From Candidatus Handelsmanbacteria bacterium (GTDB lineage Bacteria; Latescibacterota; UBA2968; UBA8231): a stretch of 61,572 nt of DNA. Both the position numbers and the translations under genes were made by a program. The stretch covers positions 1 through 61,572 of the forward strand of contig VGJS01000022.1 in assembly GCA_016867395.1 (NCBI GenBank), in the 5' to 3' direction. Shown here in pieces: positions 56,001-61,572 of the stretch (positions are counted from its first letter, which is position 1; each line of letters opens with the position of its first letter). A model generated the notes under the pieces. It was not told where the DNA came from. It was given only the letters and a program-made list of their open reading frames with translations, and ran no database searches.

Positions 56001-56862
56001 TCCAGACCCCGTCGCGGCCCGAGACCGCCAGGTCGAGGTTGCCGTCCCCGTCGTAGTCCCCCCAGGCCAGCCCGCCGCCCTTGAGCTTACTCTCCACCAC
56101 TACGGAGGGATCGAGGTTCAGGGTGCCGGTGGGGTCGTTCTTGTAGAATTCCGTTACCGGGCCCAGGCCGCCGGTGGTGGTGACGTTCTCGCCGGCCACG
56201 CTCAGGTCCAGGTCCCCGTCCCCGTCGTAGTCGGCCCAGGCCAGGGCGCCGTTGTGGAGATTGACCACGGCCTCGCTGTTGACGGGGTCGGCCGCCATCA
56301 CCCCATCGCCCTCGTTGCGGTAGAGCTGGGTGAGGGAGACCCCGCTGGGGTCCATGCCCGAGACCACCAAGTCCGGGTCGCCATCGCCGTCGTAATCCCC
56401 CCAGGCCAGGGCGGCGTACCGCACCCCTTGGAGGGCGGTCTGCCGCAGGTCCAGGCTCAGCAGCCGCTCGCCGGGGGCAGCGCCGTCTTCGTTGCGGTAC
56501 AGGCGCAGACTCTCGTCGCCGTTCTGGTCCCAGCCGGCGACGGCCAGGTCCAGGTCCCCGTCCCCGTCGCAATCGGCCCAGGCCACCTCCCCAAAGCTCA
56601 CCCCCGTCAGCCGCTCGCGCTGGGCCTCGTCCTGGGCCAGGCCCACCTGGTCGTAGCGGAAGATGCGGGCAATGCGCTGGGTCTGGCCGTTCTCGAGGGT
56701 CTCCCCGATCAGGGCCAGGTCCGCGTCCCCGTCCCCGTCGTAATCCCCCCAGGCCGCGTGGCCGGCCCACACCCCGGGCAGGGCCTGGCCCGAGTCGGCC
56801 AGGTTCTGGGCCGGGGCGGCAGCGGCGGCGAGGAGCAGGGCAAAGACGAGCGGCCTGTTCAT
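50056..56862 (-). CDS. Giant secreted FG-GAP and Big_5 repeat surface protein
   Basis: 2268 residues from ATG 56862 (signal MNRPLVFALLLAAAAAPAQ); the longer frame adds an unrelated head. About 1-900: FG-GAP/VCBS propeller repeats (WGDYDGDGDADLAL and variants) broken by two fibronectin-like modules (PTRLNPVQVSSDQALFSWAP, PTGAAALDSANTVVLSWNAA). About 1000-1900: a string of roughly nine SbsA/Big_5 Ig-like domains (VSPAAGSAAAPGVGLVQAVF, YEVVISRSVAGPLR). The C-terminus is a FlgD-like/secretion-type Ig domain (VTVRIYNTSGRLEKLLLRDA then SWDGKDEDHRVVASGLYIVV), as in FCB-group exported proteins. Two adjacent Big_5 units are nearly identical in DNA. Confidence 0.88.
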   Translation of the reverse strand: MNRPLVFALLLAAAAAPAQNLADSGQALPGVWAGHAAWGDYDGDGDADLALIGETLENGQTQRIARIFRYDQVGLAQDEAQRERLTGVSFGEVAWADCDGDGDLDLAVAGWDQNGDESLRLYRNEDGAAPGERLLSLDLRQTALQGVRYAALAWGDYDGDGDPDLVVSGMDPSGVSLTQLYRNEGDGVMAADPVNSEAVVNLHNGALAWADYDGDGDLDLSVAGENVTTTGGLGPVTEFYKNDPTGTLNLDPSVVVESKLKGGGLAWGDYDGDGNLDLAVSGRDGVWNAALSVYRNRPTGVLTLDASFTLNTSRRLSARLAWADYDNDGDLDLAASGSSILSDHRTLVFPNREGSLSGVPAEEFAGLAGGVVAWADHDGDGRLDLLVSGADGAGVARTALYSNLGTPAANTAPAAPTRLNPVQVSSDQALFSWAPGSDAESDNLTYDLRIGTEPGGGDIFSGAVAVGPGSAGAKTSFALQRFLPPDTYYWSVRAVDGALARSEWSQESQLVVQQFVSSQQRLRALKEAAMSWADFDQDGDQDLAVLGQNRSGEAQSLLYENVAGQLQVRQDVELPGRRNGDVAWGDYDNDGAPDLLLTGEDIFENRSTLLYRAEAGGLVEAGSFVKLSKSEAEWGDVDNDGDLDLALMGQSDQIAEGRQQSLTLVFRNDGQGGFADAGLGLVGVNNGELAWADPDNDGDLDLALNGSDSEGTRQFRLYLNGGGTLADSGQQLPGLESADLAWGDFDRDGDTDLAAAGIGENGVSAALYENQAGQLVARADVVLPGIQGGDLAWGDYDNDQDLDLVIAGHDGQAPFLSIYENTIGRTAPDSAFAAAQLPLLQGVDFCAVTLADLEGDGDLDLFSAGRDATFAPSAAVNDNLAAQQFNPNRAPTVPTGAAALDSANTVVLSWNAADDDGDPPASSLRYHLQVGRTSGQGEVLSGSGSLSGANAGQVLSHRLQGLESGAYYWSVQTVDAGFARSAWTAPQEFVIDTAPPQVAGLRLGRTRAGIGQTLSLALNFADEHSGVDPGQVPQVSALLGGQEFPFQTVQFTGETWSGELTLTAQMPSGEGAIAVRGLQDRKQNELVPFDSAGAFSADTEVPRLLSSSPTSGTTGVGITSGEVLLGFSEPIDEGTLAAEHFEVEADGQHLDLIAPPAYDPAARAVRLLLGEGLAPGTQYRVEVSAALQDSAGNRLANALTLNFSTQVPRLQSTVPVAGDTAVAGSGQIGALFDLPLKAALLADPEMVHALREGEEVPLDPARFDPARNELTAAIQGGLRPGSRYEVVLSRALAGSLQPADFTWSFRTPVPQMLGAVPAAGDTAVRAGTREVSATFSSPLDLVLLGEGNVEVLRSGQPVEVAELLYAEGELRLSLAQPLEAGTAYQVRLGAALGGPLRSGDYLWSFSTRVPRLVEISPAAEAEAVEAGSLEEVLVSFDAPLDLAQVKAANFALQREGAAVALRSGDPVVRGEGQYGLAPAEGWQVGSTYGVALAAEALGPLGAGRGMSWTFKTLAPDTVEVSPGAGAAAPAGAGVLSATFNGGIATGGLAGAVQVLREGTGAALREAPRFDAATGILSFELEEGFRPGSRYEVVISRSVAGPLRAQDFRWSFQTQTPDTTEVSPAAGSAAAPGVGLVQAVFDGGIESLQLEGAVQVLREGTAAALREAPRFDAATGVLSFELEEGFRPGSRYEVVISRSVAGPLRGADFRWAFSTPVPQLGAALPAVGDTAVAPGQTELQAQFSAALDGVALVPENAELRASGQAQALSGLRYEGQTLTLELAQPLQAGTSYQVRLGAALGGPLRQEEGDYTWGFSTRVPAVERTLPAAGGAIPAGRRRLQVVFSSPVDTAQLTPQNFRLSQGGVEIPLERSEFQYDPATRTLLFPFVDFAAGSAYHGVVSSRVRGPLGADQPDLQWSFTTEVPAVVATVPAAGAEGVSTDLATVQVAFSGPIASQGAGFFQLRARPLSAPEAALAPIPITGVGIDTSGTLISFAPQSGLRPFSEYEVVVDRRVLGELAAADYTFRFSTAPRLDSPAQGGVLSNASGSLELYFPPNALQGGSGEIAIRPWLVAAGKPVVQETDLTQVGPAYELDAGGAVLRKPATLSWRYTPVQLGGADTRKLGLFRLENGQWQRVGGLVDPAARQVRTAVDKLGVYALFEDTGTPVGSLAIESLDCQPRAFAPAGGDLRGQTDISFGLSGPADVTVRIYNTSGRLEKLLLRDAPLAPGSISLSWDGKDEDHRVVASGLYIVVVSAGGARREQVVAVVR
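51750..52230 (-). repeat. Recent tandem duplication of a 303-bp Big_5 unit
   Basis: Two consecutive units, offset 303 bp (101 codons), share long stretches with only scattered base changes. The second covers about 52050-52225, the first about 51750-51920 (FRPGSRYEVVISRSVAGPLR and LREGTAAALREAPRFDAATG in both). Other Big_5 units are far more diverged, so this pair was copied or converted recently. Confidence 0.75.
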
Positions 56863-56969
56863 CTCAGCGGCGCGGGCAAGAGGAGGATAAACGGATCTTT
56901 CCCAGGAAAAAACAGCTCCTAAGATAGCACACGCCCAGCCATTCTCCAAGCGGAAGAAAGGACCCCGGA

Positions 56970-57551
56970 TCAGTCGGCCTCCACCGTGGCCATGTCCACC
57001 TCCACGGCCACGGCGCTGCCCAGGATCGAGACGTTGAGCACCAGGCGAAACCCTTCGTCCTTGCGCGCCGAGATCCGCCCGTGCAGCCCGGCCAGGGGAC
57101 CGGAGATCACCCGCACCCAGCGGCCCCGCCTGAGCAGCGGATACAGGGTGAGGGCCGCCCCCAGGTTGCTGGCCAGGTATATATTGTATAACTCCCCGCG
57201 CAGTTGCTCCTGGTCGGCCACCTCGATGGTGCGCACCAGGGACCCGGTCTGCAGCAGGTCGTAGCGGTGCTGCCGGTCGAGGGCGGCGAACATGTACCCA
57301 GTGAAGAGGGGCACCTCGAAGTGGTAGCGGCGCTGCCCGCCGCGGCCGGATCGGGCCGGCTCGCTGCGGCGCAGGGGCAGGTAGTGACGGATGCCCAGTT
57401 GCAGGCAGTGCCTGGCGGCCAGCTTCTCGCAGCGGGGCCGGGTGTGCAGGGCGTACCAGGGCGCCCCCTCCTCCGGGCGGAGGAGCTGGGCCGCCTGTTC
57501 CTCCAGGGCCTGGCGCAGCTGGGCGGCCGCGCCGACGCTTCCCTTGTTCAT
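56970..57551 (-). CDS. NusG-family paralogue (RfaH/UpxY-like antitermination factor)
   Basis: 193 residues from ATG 57551; the longer frame overlaps tRNA-His and is not used. The NGN domain is recognised by WYALHTRPRCEKLAARHCLQ and VPLFTGYMFAALDRQHRYDL. The KOW domain is RRGRWVRVISGPLAGLHGRI. Specialised NusG copies (RfaH, UpxY, LoaP, TaA) ride RNA polymerase through long operons. Here it is the first gene, 107 bp before an 11.4-kb block of three coupled surface-protein genes, so dedicated antitermination is a good guess. The main nusG would sit with secE and rplK, which are absent here. Confidence 0.82.
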   Translation of the reverse strand: MNKGSVGAAAQLRQALEEQAAQLLRPEEGAPWYALHTRPRCEKLAARHCLQLGIRHYLPLRRSEPARSGRGGQRRYHFEVPLFTGYMFAALDRQHRYDLLQTGSLVRTIEVADQEQLRGELYNIYLASNLGAALTLYPLLRRGRWVRVISGPLAGLHGRISARKDEGFRLVLNVSILGSAVAVEVDMATVEAD

Positions 57552-57611
57552 GGGCGGCTCAGCAAAATGGCCTTCCTGCCCAAACCGCTGCGGAAGGCCA
57601 CTGAGAAAGGA

Positions 57612-57689
57612 TGGGGTGAGTGACGGGGCTCGAACCCGCGGCCTCCTGGGCCACAACCAGGTGCTCTAACCAGCTGAGCTACACCCACC
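57612..57689 (-). tRNA. tRNA-His (anticodon GTG)
   Basis: The cloverleaf is complete. The extra 5' G (-1) opposes C73, the acceptor is GTGGGTG/CACTCAC, the anticodon loop is TTGTGGC (GTG) on a CCTGG/CCAGG stem, and the T-arm has GGTTCGAGCCCC. CCA is encoded (57612-57614). It lies 60 bp upstream of the NusG-like gene on the same strand and may share its transcript. Confidence 0.97.
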
Positions 57690-57723
57690 ATACGGAGAGG
57701 AAAAATATAATCCTCCCCGTCCC

Positions 57724-58791
57724 TCAGCGCCAGTCGGGGACCTCCACCGGCACCCCGCCCTGGCGGATGCTTTCTTGGGCGCACAGGCCCGGCAGACTCA
57801 TGTCGAGGGCCTGTTGGATATCGATGGGCGCCGGCCGCCCCTGGCGCAGGGCGTCGAGGAAGTCGCCGATCATGCAGTACTCGGCGGTGCCGTGGCCCCC
57901 GGCCTTGGCCTGGGCCGGCGCGCCGGGCACGTCGTAGCCCAGGGGCAGTTCCATCATAGTGGACATGTGGGGCACCTGCTCCAGGTAGGCGTGGGTGCGC
58001 AGGGGCACCGGGGGCCGCGAGGTCTCCAGGCAACCCTTGGTGCCGTAGAGCGAGTAGTAGTGGAAGGAAGGCTCGCGCACCAGCTTCTCGGCCCGCAGGA
58101 TCTTGATCACCGCCCCGCTGGTGGTCTGGATGATGCCCACCCCGAAATCGCACTGCCCGTACTCGGGGGCGATCTTGTTGGCCGTGGCCAGGGCCGTCAC
58201 CCGGGCGCAGCGCTCCCCGGTGATCTTGAGCAGGGGGCCCAGGCTGTGGGTGCAGTAGGTCAGGGGTTGGCGGAAGGAGCGCCAGGTGGGGGTGCGGTCG
58301 GGGTTGCGGTGCAGGGCCCGCACGTCGTGGACGTACTCGGCCTCGGCGTAGACCAACTCGCCCAGCATCCCCTGGGCCCACATCTCCTTCCAGGCGAGGA
58401 TATGGCCCCAATAGCAGCAGTTCTCGGCCAGCATGAAAAGCTGGCGCGGGTGGCCCTGCACCGCCTTGAGCAGCGCGGCGCACTCCTCGATGGTGGCCCC
58501 CAGGATCACCTCCTGGAGCACGTGGCAGCCGGCTTCGAGGGCGGCGATGCTCTGGTCCTTGTGGTCGGGGATGGGCGAGGCCACCACCACCACGTCGAGG
58601 CCGGCCTCCAGCATCTCGCCGTAGGTGGAACACAGCCGGGCCTGGGGGAAGTGTTGACCGAAGCGCTCCAGGGCCTGGGGGTCCAGGTCGCAGCCGGCGG
58701 CGATCTGGCAGTCGGGAAAGAGGGGAAAGACCCGGGCCAGGCTCAGTCCCCGGCGCAGGCCGGAGATGCCGATGTGATAGGTCTTGCTCAT
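57724..58791 (-). CDS. Gfo/Idh/MocA-family oxidoreductase with altered EKP motif
   Basis: 355 residues: Rossmann half (GISGLRRGLSLARVFPLFPD, AAGCDLDPQALERFG, VVVASPIPDHKDQSIAALEA), then the C-terminal domain. At the position of the family EKP motif the sequence is LQEVIL, so the usual catalytic/cofactor Lys is missing. The dinucleotide loop GLRRGLS is also atypical. Cofactor use may be changed or lost. Several such divergent paralogues are typical of Latescibacterota and Planctomycetes. It stands alone between tRNA-His and the divergent DUF4097 gene. Confidence 0.8.
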   Translation of the reverse strand: MSKTYHIGISGLRRGLSLARVFPLFPDCQIAAGCDLDPQALERFGQHFPQARLCSTYGEMLEAGLDVVVVASPIPDHKDQSIAALEAGCHVLQEVILGATIEECAALLKAVQGHPRQLFMLAENCCYWGHILAWKEMWAQGMLGELVYAEAEYVHDVRALHRNPDRTPTWRSFRQPLTYCTHSLGPLLKITGERCARVTALATANKIAPEYGQCDFGVGIIQTTSGAVIKILRAEKLVREPSFHYYSLYGTKGCLETSRPPVPLRTHAYLEQVPHMSTMMELPLGYDVPGAPAQAKAGGHGTAEYCMIGDFLDALRQGRPAPIDIQQALDMSLPGLCAQESIRQGGVPVEVPDWR

Positions 58792-58905
58792 GGACAGGCT
58801 CCGTTCCAGTGCTAAAGGCGCATGATGTCAATTGACGGGGAGCGAAAAAACATCATTCTCTAGTAATAAAAGATAAACGAGATCCCGCCCCGAAAGGAGA
58901 CCGCG

Positions 58906-59931
58906 ATGAGCAGCGAAGAGAGGATGGCCGTTCTCAAACTTTTGGAACAGGGCAAGATCAGCGCCGGGGAGGCCGAGCGCCTGCTGCGGGCCGTGGGCGG
59001 ACGGGGCGAGGGGCCCAACCTCGATGAGGTGGGCCGCAAGATCAGCCAGGCCATGCAGGAGGCCGGCCGCAGCATCAGCGAGGCCGTGGGCGCGGCCAGG
59101 CGTTCGTCCGCCGGGCGGGCCGTGGGCGAGGTCTTCGACGACGTGGTAGCCGAATTCTCCGGCTCCGCCGAGGAGATCGAGGAGACCCGCGAGTGGACCC
59201 TGGAGGCGGCCGGGGTGGCCCTCTTGCACGCCGACACCAGCAACGGGGACATCGCCGTGGAGGCCACCGACCAGGAGGAGATCTGGGTGCGGGCTACCAA
59301 GAAGGTGAAGGCGCGCACCCGCCAGCAGGCCGAGGAATGCGCCGCCCAGGTGGAGGTACAGGCGCAGCGGGAGGGGGATGTGGTGCGCATCCGGGAGGAG
59401 CGCCCCCGCAACCTGCGCGGCATCCGGGTCGAGGTGCGCTACCAGGTGCGCTGCCCCCGGCAACTGGCCCTGCGCCTGGGCACCCTCAGCGGCGCCATCA
59501 ACAGCCAGGGGACCCGGGCCGGGGTCGAGGCCACCACCCTCAACGGCAAGGTGGAGGTGCGGGAGAGCCAGGGGCCGATGAAGCTGCACAGCAAGAACGG
59601 CAAGGTGGCCGCCTATGTGGACCTGCTCTTGGGCCGGGGCGAGTTCGAGACCGCCAACGGCAAGGTGGAGGTGGTGGTGCGGGCCGGCCAGGCCCCCATC
59701 GACGCCAAGACCCTCAACGGGGCGGTGGAACTGAGCCTGCCCGCCGGTTTCGCCGGCCGCCTCGACGCCAGCACCGTCCACGGCCACGTCCACTCCGAGT
59801 TCCCCATCCCCGTGACGGGCAAGCCGGACAAGGGCCGGCTCGAAGGGGAGATCGGCCCCGGCGGGGAGCACCTGGTGCGACTGCGCACCCTCAACGGGGC
59901 CATCTATCTGAAGAAAACGCCGGCCGCCTGA
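58906..59931 (+). CDS. SHOCT-like plus DUF4097 beta-solenoid protein
   Basis: 341 residues from ATG 58906 behind GAAAGGAG. The N-terminal helix pair (MAVLKLLEQGKISAGEAERL LRAVG) is the SHOCT/YvlB-type oligomerisation motif. A linker helix follows (ISQAMQEAGRSISEAVGAAR). From about 95 on, DUF4097-type repeats form short parallel strands (LLHADTSNGDIAVEATDQEE, GVEATTLNGKVEVRESQGPM, DAKTLNGAVELSLPAGFAGR). There is no signal or membrane segment, so it is cytoplasmic. DUF4097 proteins often sit beside sigma or anti-sigma genes, and a sigma-factor gene follows here after a terminator. Confidence 0.75.
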   Translation: MSSEERMAVLKLLEQGKISAGEAERLLRAVGGRGEGPNLDEVGRKISQAMQEAGRSISEAVGAARRSSAGRAVGEVFDDVVAEFSGSAEEIEETREWTLEAAGVALLHADTSNGDIAVEATDQEEIWVRATKKVKARTRQQAEECAAQVEVQAQREGDVVRIREERPRNLRGIRVEVRYQVRCPRQLALRLGTLSGAINSQGTRAGVEATTLNGKVEVRESQGPMKLHSKNGKVAAYVDLLLGRGEFETANGKVEVVVRAGQAPIDAKTLNGAVELSLPAGFAGRLDASTVHGHVHSEFPIPVTGKPDKGRLEGEIGPGGEHLVRLRTLNGAIYLKKTPAA

Positions 59932-59949
59932 GCGCCCCGGTTCCCCGCT

Positions 59950-59981
59950 GCCCTGCCCCTTTGCGGGGCGGGGCTTTTTTT
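59950..59981 (+). terminator. Rho-independent terminator after the DUF4097 gene
   Basis: GCCCTGCCCC (59950-59959) pairs with GGGGCGGGGC (59965-59974, one G-U) around TTTGC, followed by seven T. Confidence 0.9.
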
Positions 59982-60042
59982 GGCCGGCAAACACCTGCTC
60001 CTCTTGCCCCGTTGTATAGACAGAAGCCAAGAGGAAGCCGCC

Positions 60043-60771
60043 GTGCTGAGCATCGACGATCTCTATGGCGAATACGCCGAGGGGCTCCAGGCGTACGCCA
60101 CCCGGCTGGCCCGCGATGGGCAGGTGGCCGAGGACCTGGTCCAGGAGGCATTCATCCGCACCCTGGGCCACCCGCAACTGCTGGCGCAACTCAATCCCCA
60201 CCAGCGCCGCACCTGGCTCTGCCAAACGGTGAAGCGCCTCTTCTTAGACCAGCAGGCTTCCCGGGCCCGGGAAGCGGCGGCCATCGCCCAGTTGAGCCTG
60301 GAGACCGAGGGATATGCCCCACCCGTGGAGCCGCAACTGCTGGAGGCGCTCCTGGAACGGGTCCCCGAGTCCTATTGGCAGGTGCTGGAGATGCGCTACG
60401 CCCTGGGCATGAACAGCACCGAGATCGGCGAGGAGCTGGGCCTGCCCCCGGCCACGGTGCGCACGCGGCTCCACCCGGCCATCGCGCGACTGCGCGCCCA
60501 ACAGGACAAACTTTTATACCGAAGAGGAACCCGTCATGGAAACCAAAGCACTAGCAGGCAAGACCATAGGCACCGTGGGGGTCCTCGACCTGCGCACCGC
60601 CACCGAAGCTTCGGTGGGCGGGATCAGGCGCATCGGCAACGTGCGCATGGTGCTGGTCGCTCCGGAGACCACCCACCTGCTGCCCCGGATCAACGCCGGC
60701 AATATCGGCGGCACCGTCGAGGCCCCCGCCGAGGCCCGGCTGCTCTCCGGGCAGGTGGTCATCAACCGTGA
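60043..60771 (+). CDS. ECF-like sigma-70 family RNA polymerase sigma factor, 3' end anomalous
   Basis: The start is GTG 60043 with AAGAGGAAG upstream. Region 2 is LYGEYAEGLQAYATRLARDG, then QVAEDLVQEAFIRTLGH, and region 4 is ERVPESYWQVLEMRYALGMN, then STEIGEELGLPPATVRTRLH. After about residue 160 the frame should stop, but it stays open to 60771 and only overlaps the next gene out of frame. The last 75 codons (HRHRGGPRPAHRHRSFGGRD-like) are a shadow of that gene. The true stop was probably lost through a small indel near 60513-60520 (AAACTTTTATACC). A 150-170 residue ECF factor is the likely ancestral product. Confidence 0.7.
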   Translation: MLSIDDLYGEYAEGLQAYATRLARDGQVAEDLVQEAFIRTLGHPQLLAQLNPHQRRTWLCQTVKRLFLDQQASRAREAAAIAQLSLETEGYAPPVEPQLLEALLERVPESYWQVLEMRYALGMNSTEIGEELGLPPATVRTRLHPAIARLRAQQDKLLYRRGTRHGNQSTSRQDHRHRGGPRPAHRHRSFGGRDQAHRQRAHGAGRSGDHPPAAPDQRRQYRRHRRGPRRGPAALRAGGHQP

Positions 60772-61333
60772 GTACTCGAGGCACCAGCCCGAGCCGCTGC
60801 ACCTGATCGTCACCGGGCAGATCGTCGTCGAGCCCCAGGTGCAGGCCGCGGACATCGAAAAGGGCCTGGGCAGTCTGCACGCCAGCGGCCATATCTTCTG
60901 CCCCGAGCAGCTTTCGTGCGCCCTGTAGGCCAAGATCCGCACCCTGCAGGGCCAGTTCAAGACCTACGACCGGGCCCTGCGCCTGGTCCTGGGCGACCTG
61001 GTCCTCGACGGGCACACCCTGCCGACCTTGGAGGACGGAGCCCAGTTCGCGGTAATCGGCCAGGTGCGTGTCCCCGCGGTGGTGGACAACGAACTGCTGG
61101 CCCGCAAGCTCGCCAAGCTCCACCTCGTCGGCGGCCTGCTCTGCCACGAGGAGAAACCCCAGGTCCTCCTCTCGCGGCTGGAGGAGAAGACCGGCATGGC
61201 CAAGAAGACCCTCATACCCGCCGGCTTCGAGCTGGTGGACACCCCGCTGGTGATCAACGCGGCAAATCTGGCCGCTCTACCGGGCAAAAAGCTCTCCTGC
61301 ACCAAGAAGGTGCAGATCGAAACCGGCGTATAA
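60536..61333 (+). pseudogene. Unknown beta-rich (polymer-forming-like) protein gene with an in-frame TAG
   Basis: From ATG 60536 (GAGGAAC upstream) the frame gives 130 codons with repeated short strands (TIGTVGVLDLRTATEASVGG, RMVLVAPETTHLLPRINAGN, LIVTGQIVVEPQVQAADIEK), then TAG at 60926-60928. It continues in the same frame for 134 codons (KIRTLQGQFKTYDRALRLVL) and ends KKVQIETGV. The pattern suggests a beta-solenoid scaffold related in style to bactofilins or DUF4097, but no family is certain. It is the companion gene of the sigma factor. The single stop may be a mutation or read error. Confidence 0.55.
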
Positions 61334-61572
61334 CCAAGGACTGACCGACCGGGGTCGTATCACTTCCTGGCTGAGCGACGAGGCGCTGTCGGCCTGGTCG
61401 TACCAGGGCCCCCGGCAACGGGGGCGCAGTTTGAATATTCGGACTTGGCGATCGAGACGACCCTGACGCGGGGCAACACTTTTGCATCTGCCCCGTCGTC
61501 AGACCCAGGGGTGGGTGCAGTCGCTGTTGGCGTTGATGCAAACGGACTTGAACGCGCCCCACTACGCCCCCC
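61329..61572 (+). mobile_element. IS5-type transposase fragment, cut by the window edge
   Basis: In shifting frames the sequence reads YNQGLTDRGRITSWLSDEAL then SAWSYQGPRQRG, then (one base shift in a G-run) AQFEYSDLAIETTLT, then (another shift) LLHLPRRQTQGWVQSLLALM then QTDLNAPHYA. This is the well-known N-terminus of IS5-family DDE transposases (YNEALVKRG...WLSDEAL...YSDLAIET...RQTEGF). At least two frameshifts make it inactive as read. It begins at the end of the beta-rich gene, so an insertion there may explain the damage. Confidence 0.7.

Noticed and set aside
57548..58831. 427-codon minus-strand frame spanning tRNA-His and the oxidoreductase
   Set aside because: It is an out-of-frame shadow of the Gfo/Idh-family gene and runs through a tRNA.
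60520..60771. C-terminal extension of the sigma factor as a real domain
   Set aside because: These codons overlap the next gene out of frame and have shadow composition. A lost stop is more likely.

Overview
The window is 61.6 kb of GC-rich bacterial chromosome with tightly packed genes. Gene content points to an uncultured Gram-negative bacterium of the FCB superphylum. There is a PorV/PorQ-like barrel, FG-GAP/VCBS and Big_5 surface proteins ending in a FlgD-like domain, and BamD-like and CpoB-like lipoproteins. Sugar-acid and catabolic families (ManD-type dehydratase, HpaI-type aldolase, Gfo/Idh/MocA, GH172/DUF2961, N,N-dimethylformamidase-like) are also frequent. That mix is common in Latescibacterota-type genomes, but the phylum is an inference. 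No ribosomal marker is present.

Layout. 0-1.3 kb: a partial outer-membrane-type gene (-) and a small lipoprotein (+) diverge from back-to-back promoters. 1.4-11.2 kb: accessory catabolism and transport, namely an aldolase, an EndoIII-like glycosylase, a DUF6785 transporter-like protein, an oxidoreductase, an Nramp-like transporter, an SDR and a ManD-family enzyme. A scar at 7.6-8.9 kb holds three gene remnants. 11.2-13.4 kb: a GNAT/FemAB-like acetyltransferase and a frameshifted DUF4143 ATPase. 13.4-25 kb: the biosynthetic core ilvC-leuA-leuC-leuD-leuB-cimA, then argJ, an aspartate-type aminotransferase and accA. Upstream of ilvC are a near-consensus promoter and an unlisted 37-codon leader ORF with 14 Leu and 4 Ile codons, which suggests attenuation. 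argJ has its own promoter with a perfect 11-bp inverted repeat over the start site. 25-34.3 kb (-): GH172, DUF5343, queF, DMFase-like, queC, a TIM-barrel epimerase, small membrane proteins with a dead pspA, TrmH and an inositol-phosphatase-like protein. 34.4-37.1 kb: a decay zone with a multiheme-cytochrome remnant and a ruined MFS transporter. 37.3-39.1 kb: a kelch protein. 39.1-45.4 kb (-): tRNA-Arg, nadD, TPR lipoproteins and a CHASE2 adenylate cyclase. 45.5-57.6 kb (-): a NusG paralogue heads an operon of three large surface or secreted proteins (2268, 481 and 1023 aa), preceded by tRNA-His. 57.7-61.6 kb: an oxidoreductase, a DUF4097 protein, an ECF-like sigma factor, a nonsense-mutated companion gene and an IS5-type transposase fragment at the right edge.

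How the genes work together. The core makes branched-chain amino acids: IlvC acts on acetohydroxy acids, LeuABCD make leucine, and CimA allows isoleucine from pyruvate. ilvBN, ilvD and ilvE are not in the window. QueC and QueF are two steps of the queuosine pathway. The 45-57 kb operon looks like one envelope module whose elongation may be helped by its own NusG-type factor.

Non-coding and decay signals. Two families of structured intergenic repeats, two copies each, have pairing stems with compensatory differences. At least seven genes carry nonsense codons or frameshifts, some in homopolymers. True decay and assembly error should therefore be separated before the pseudogenes are interpreted.
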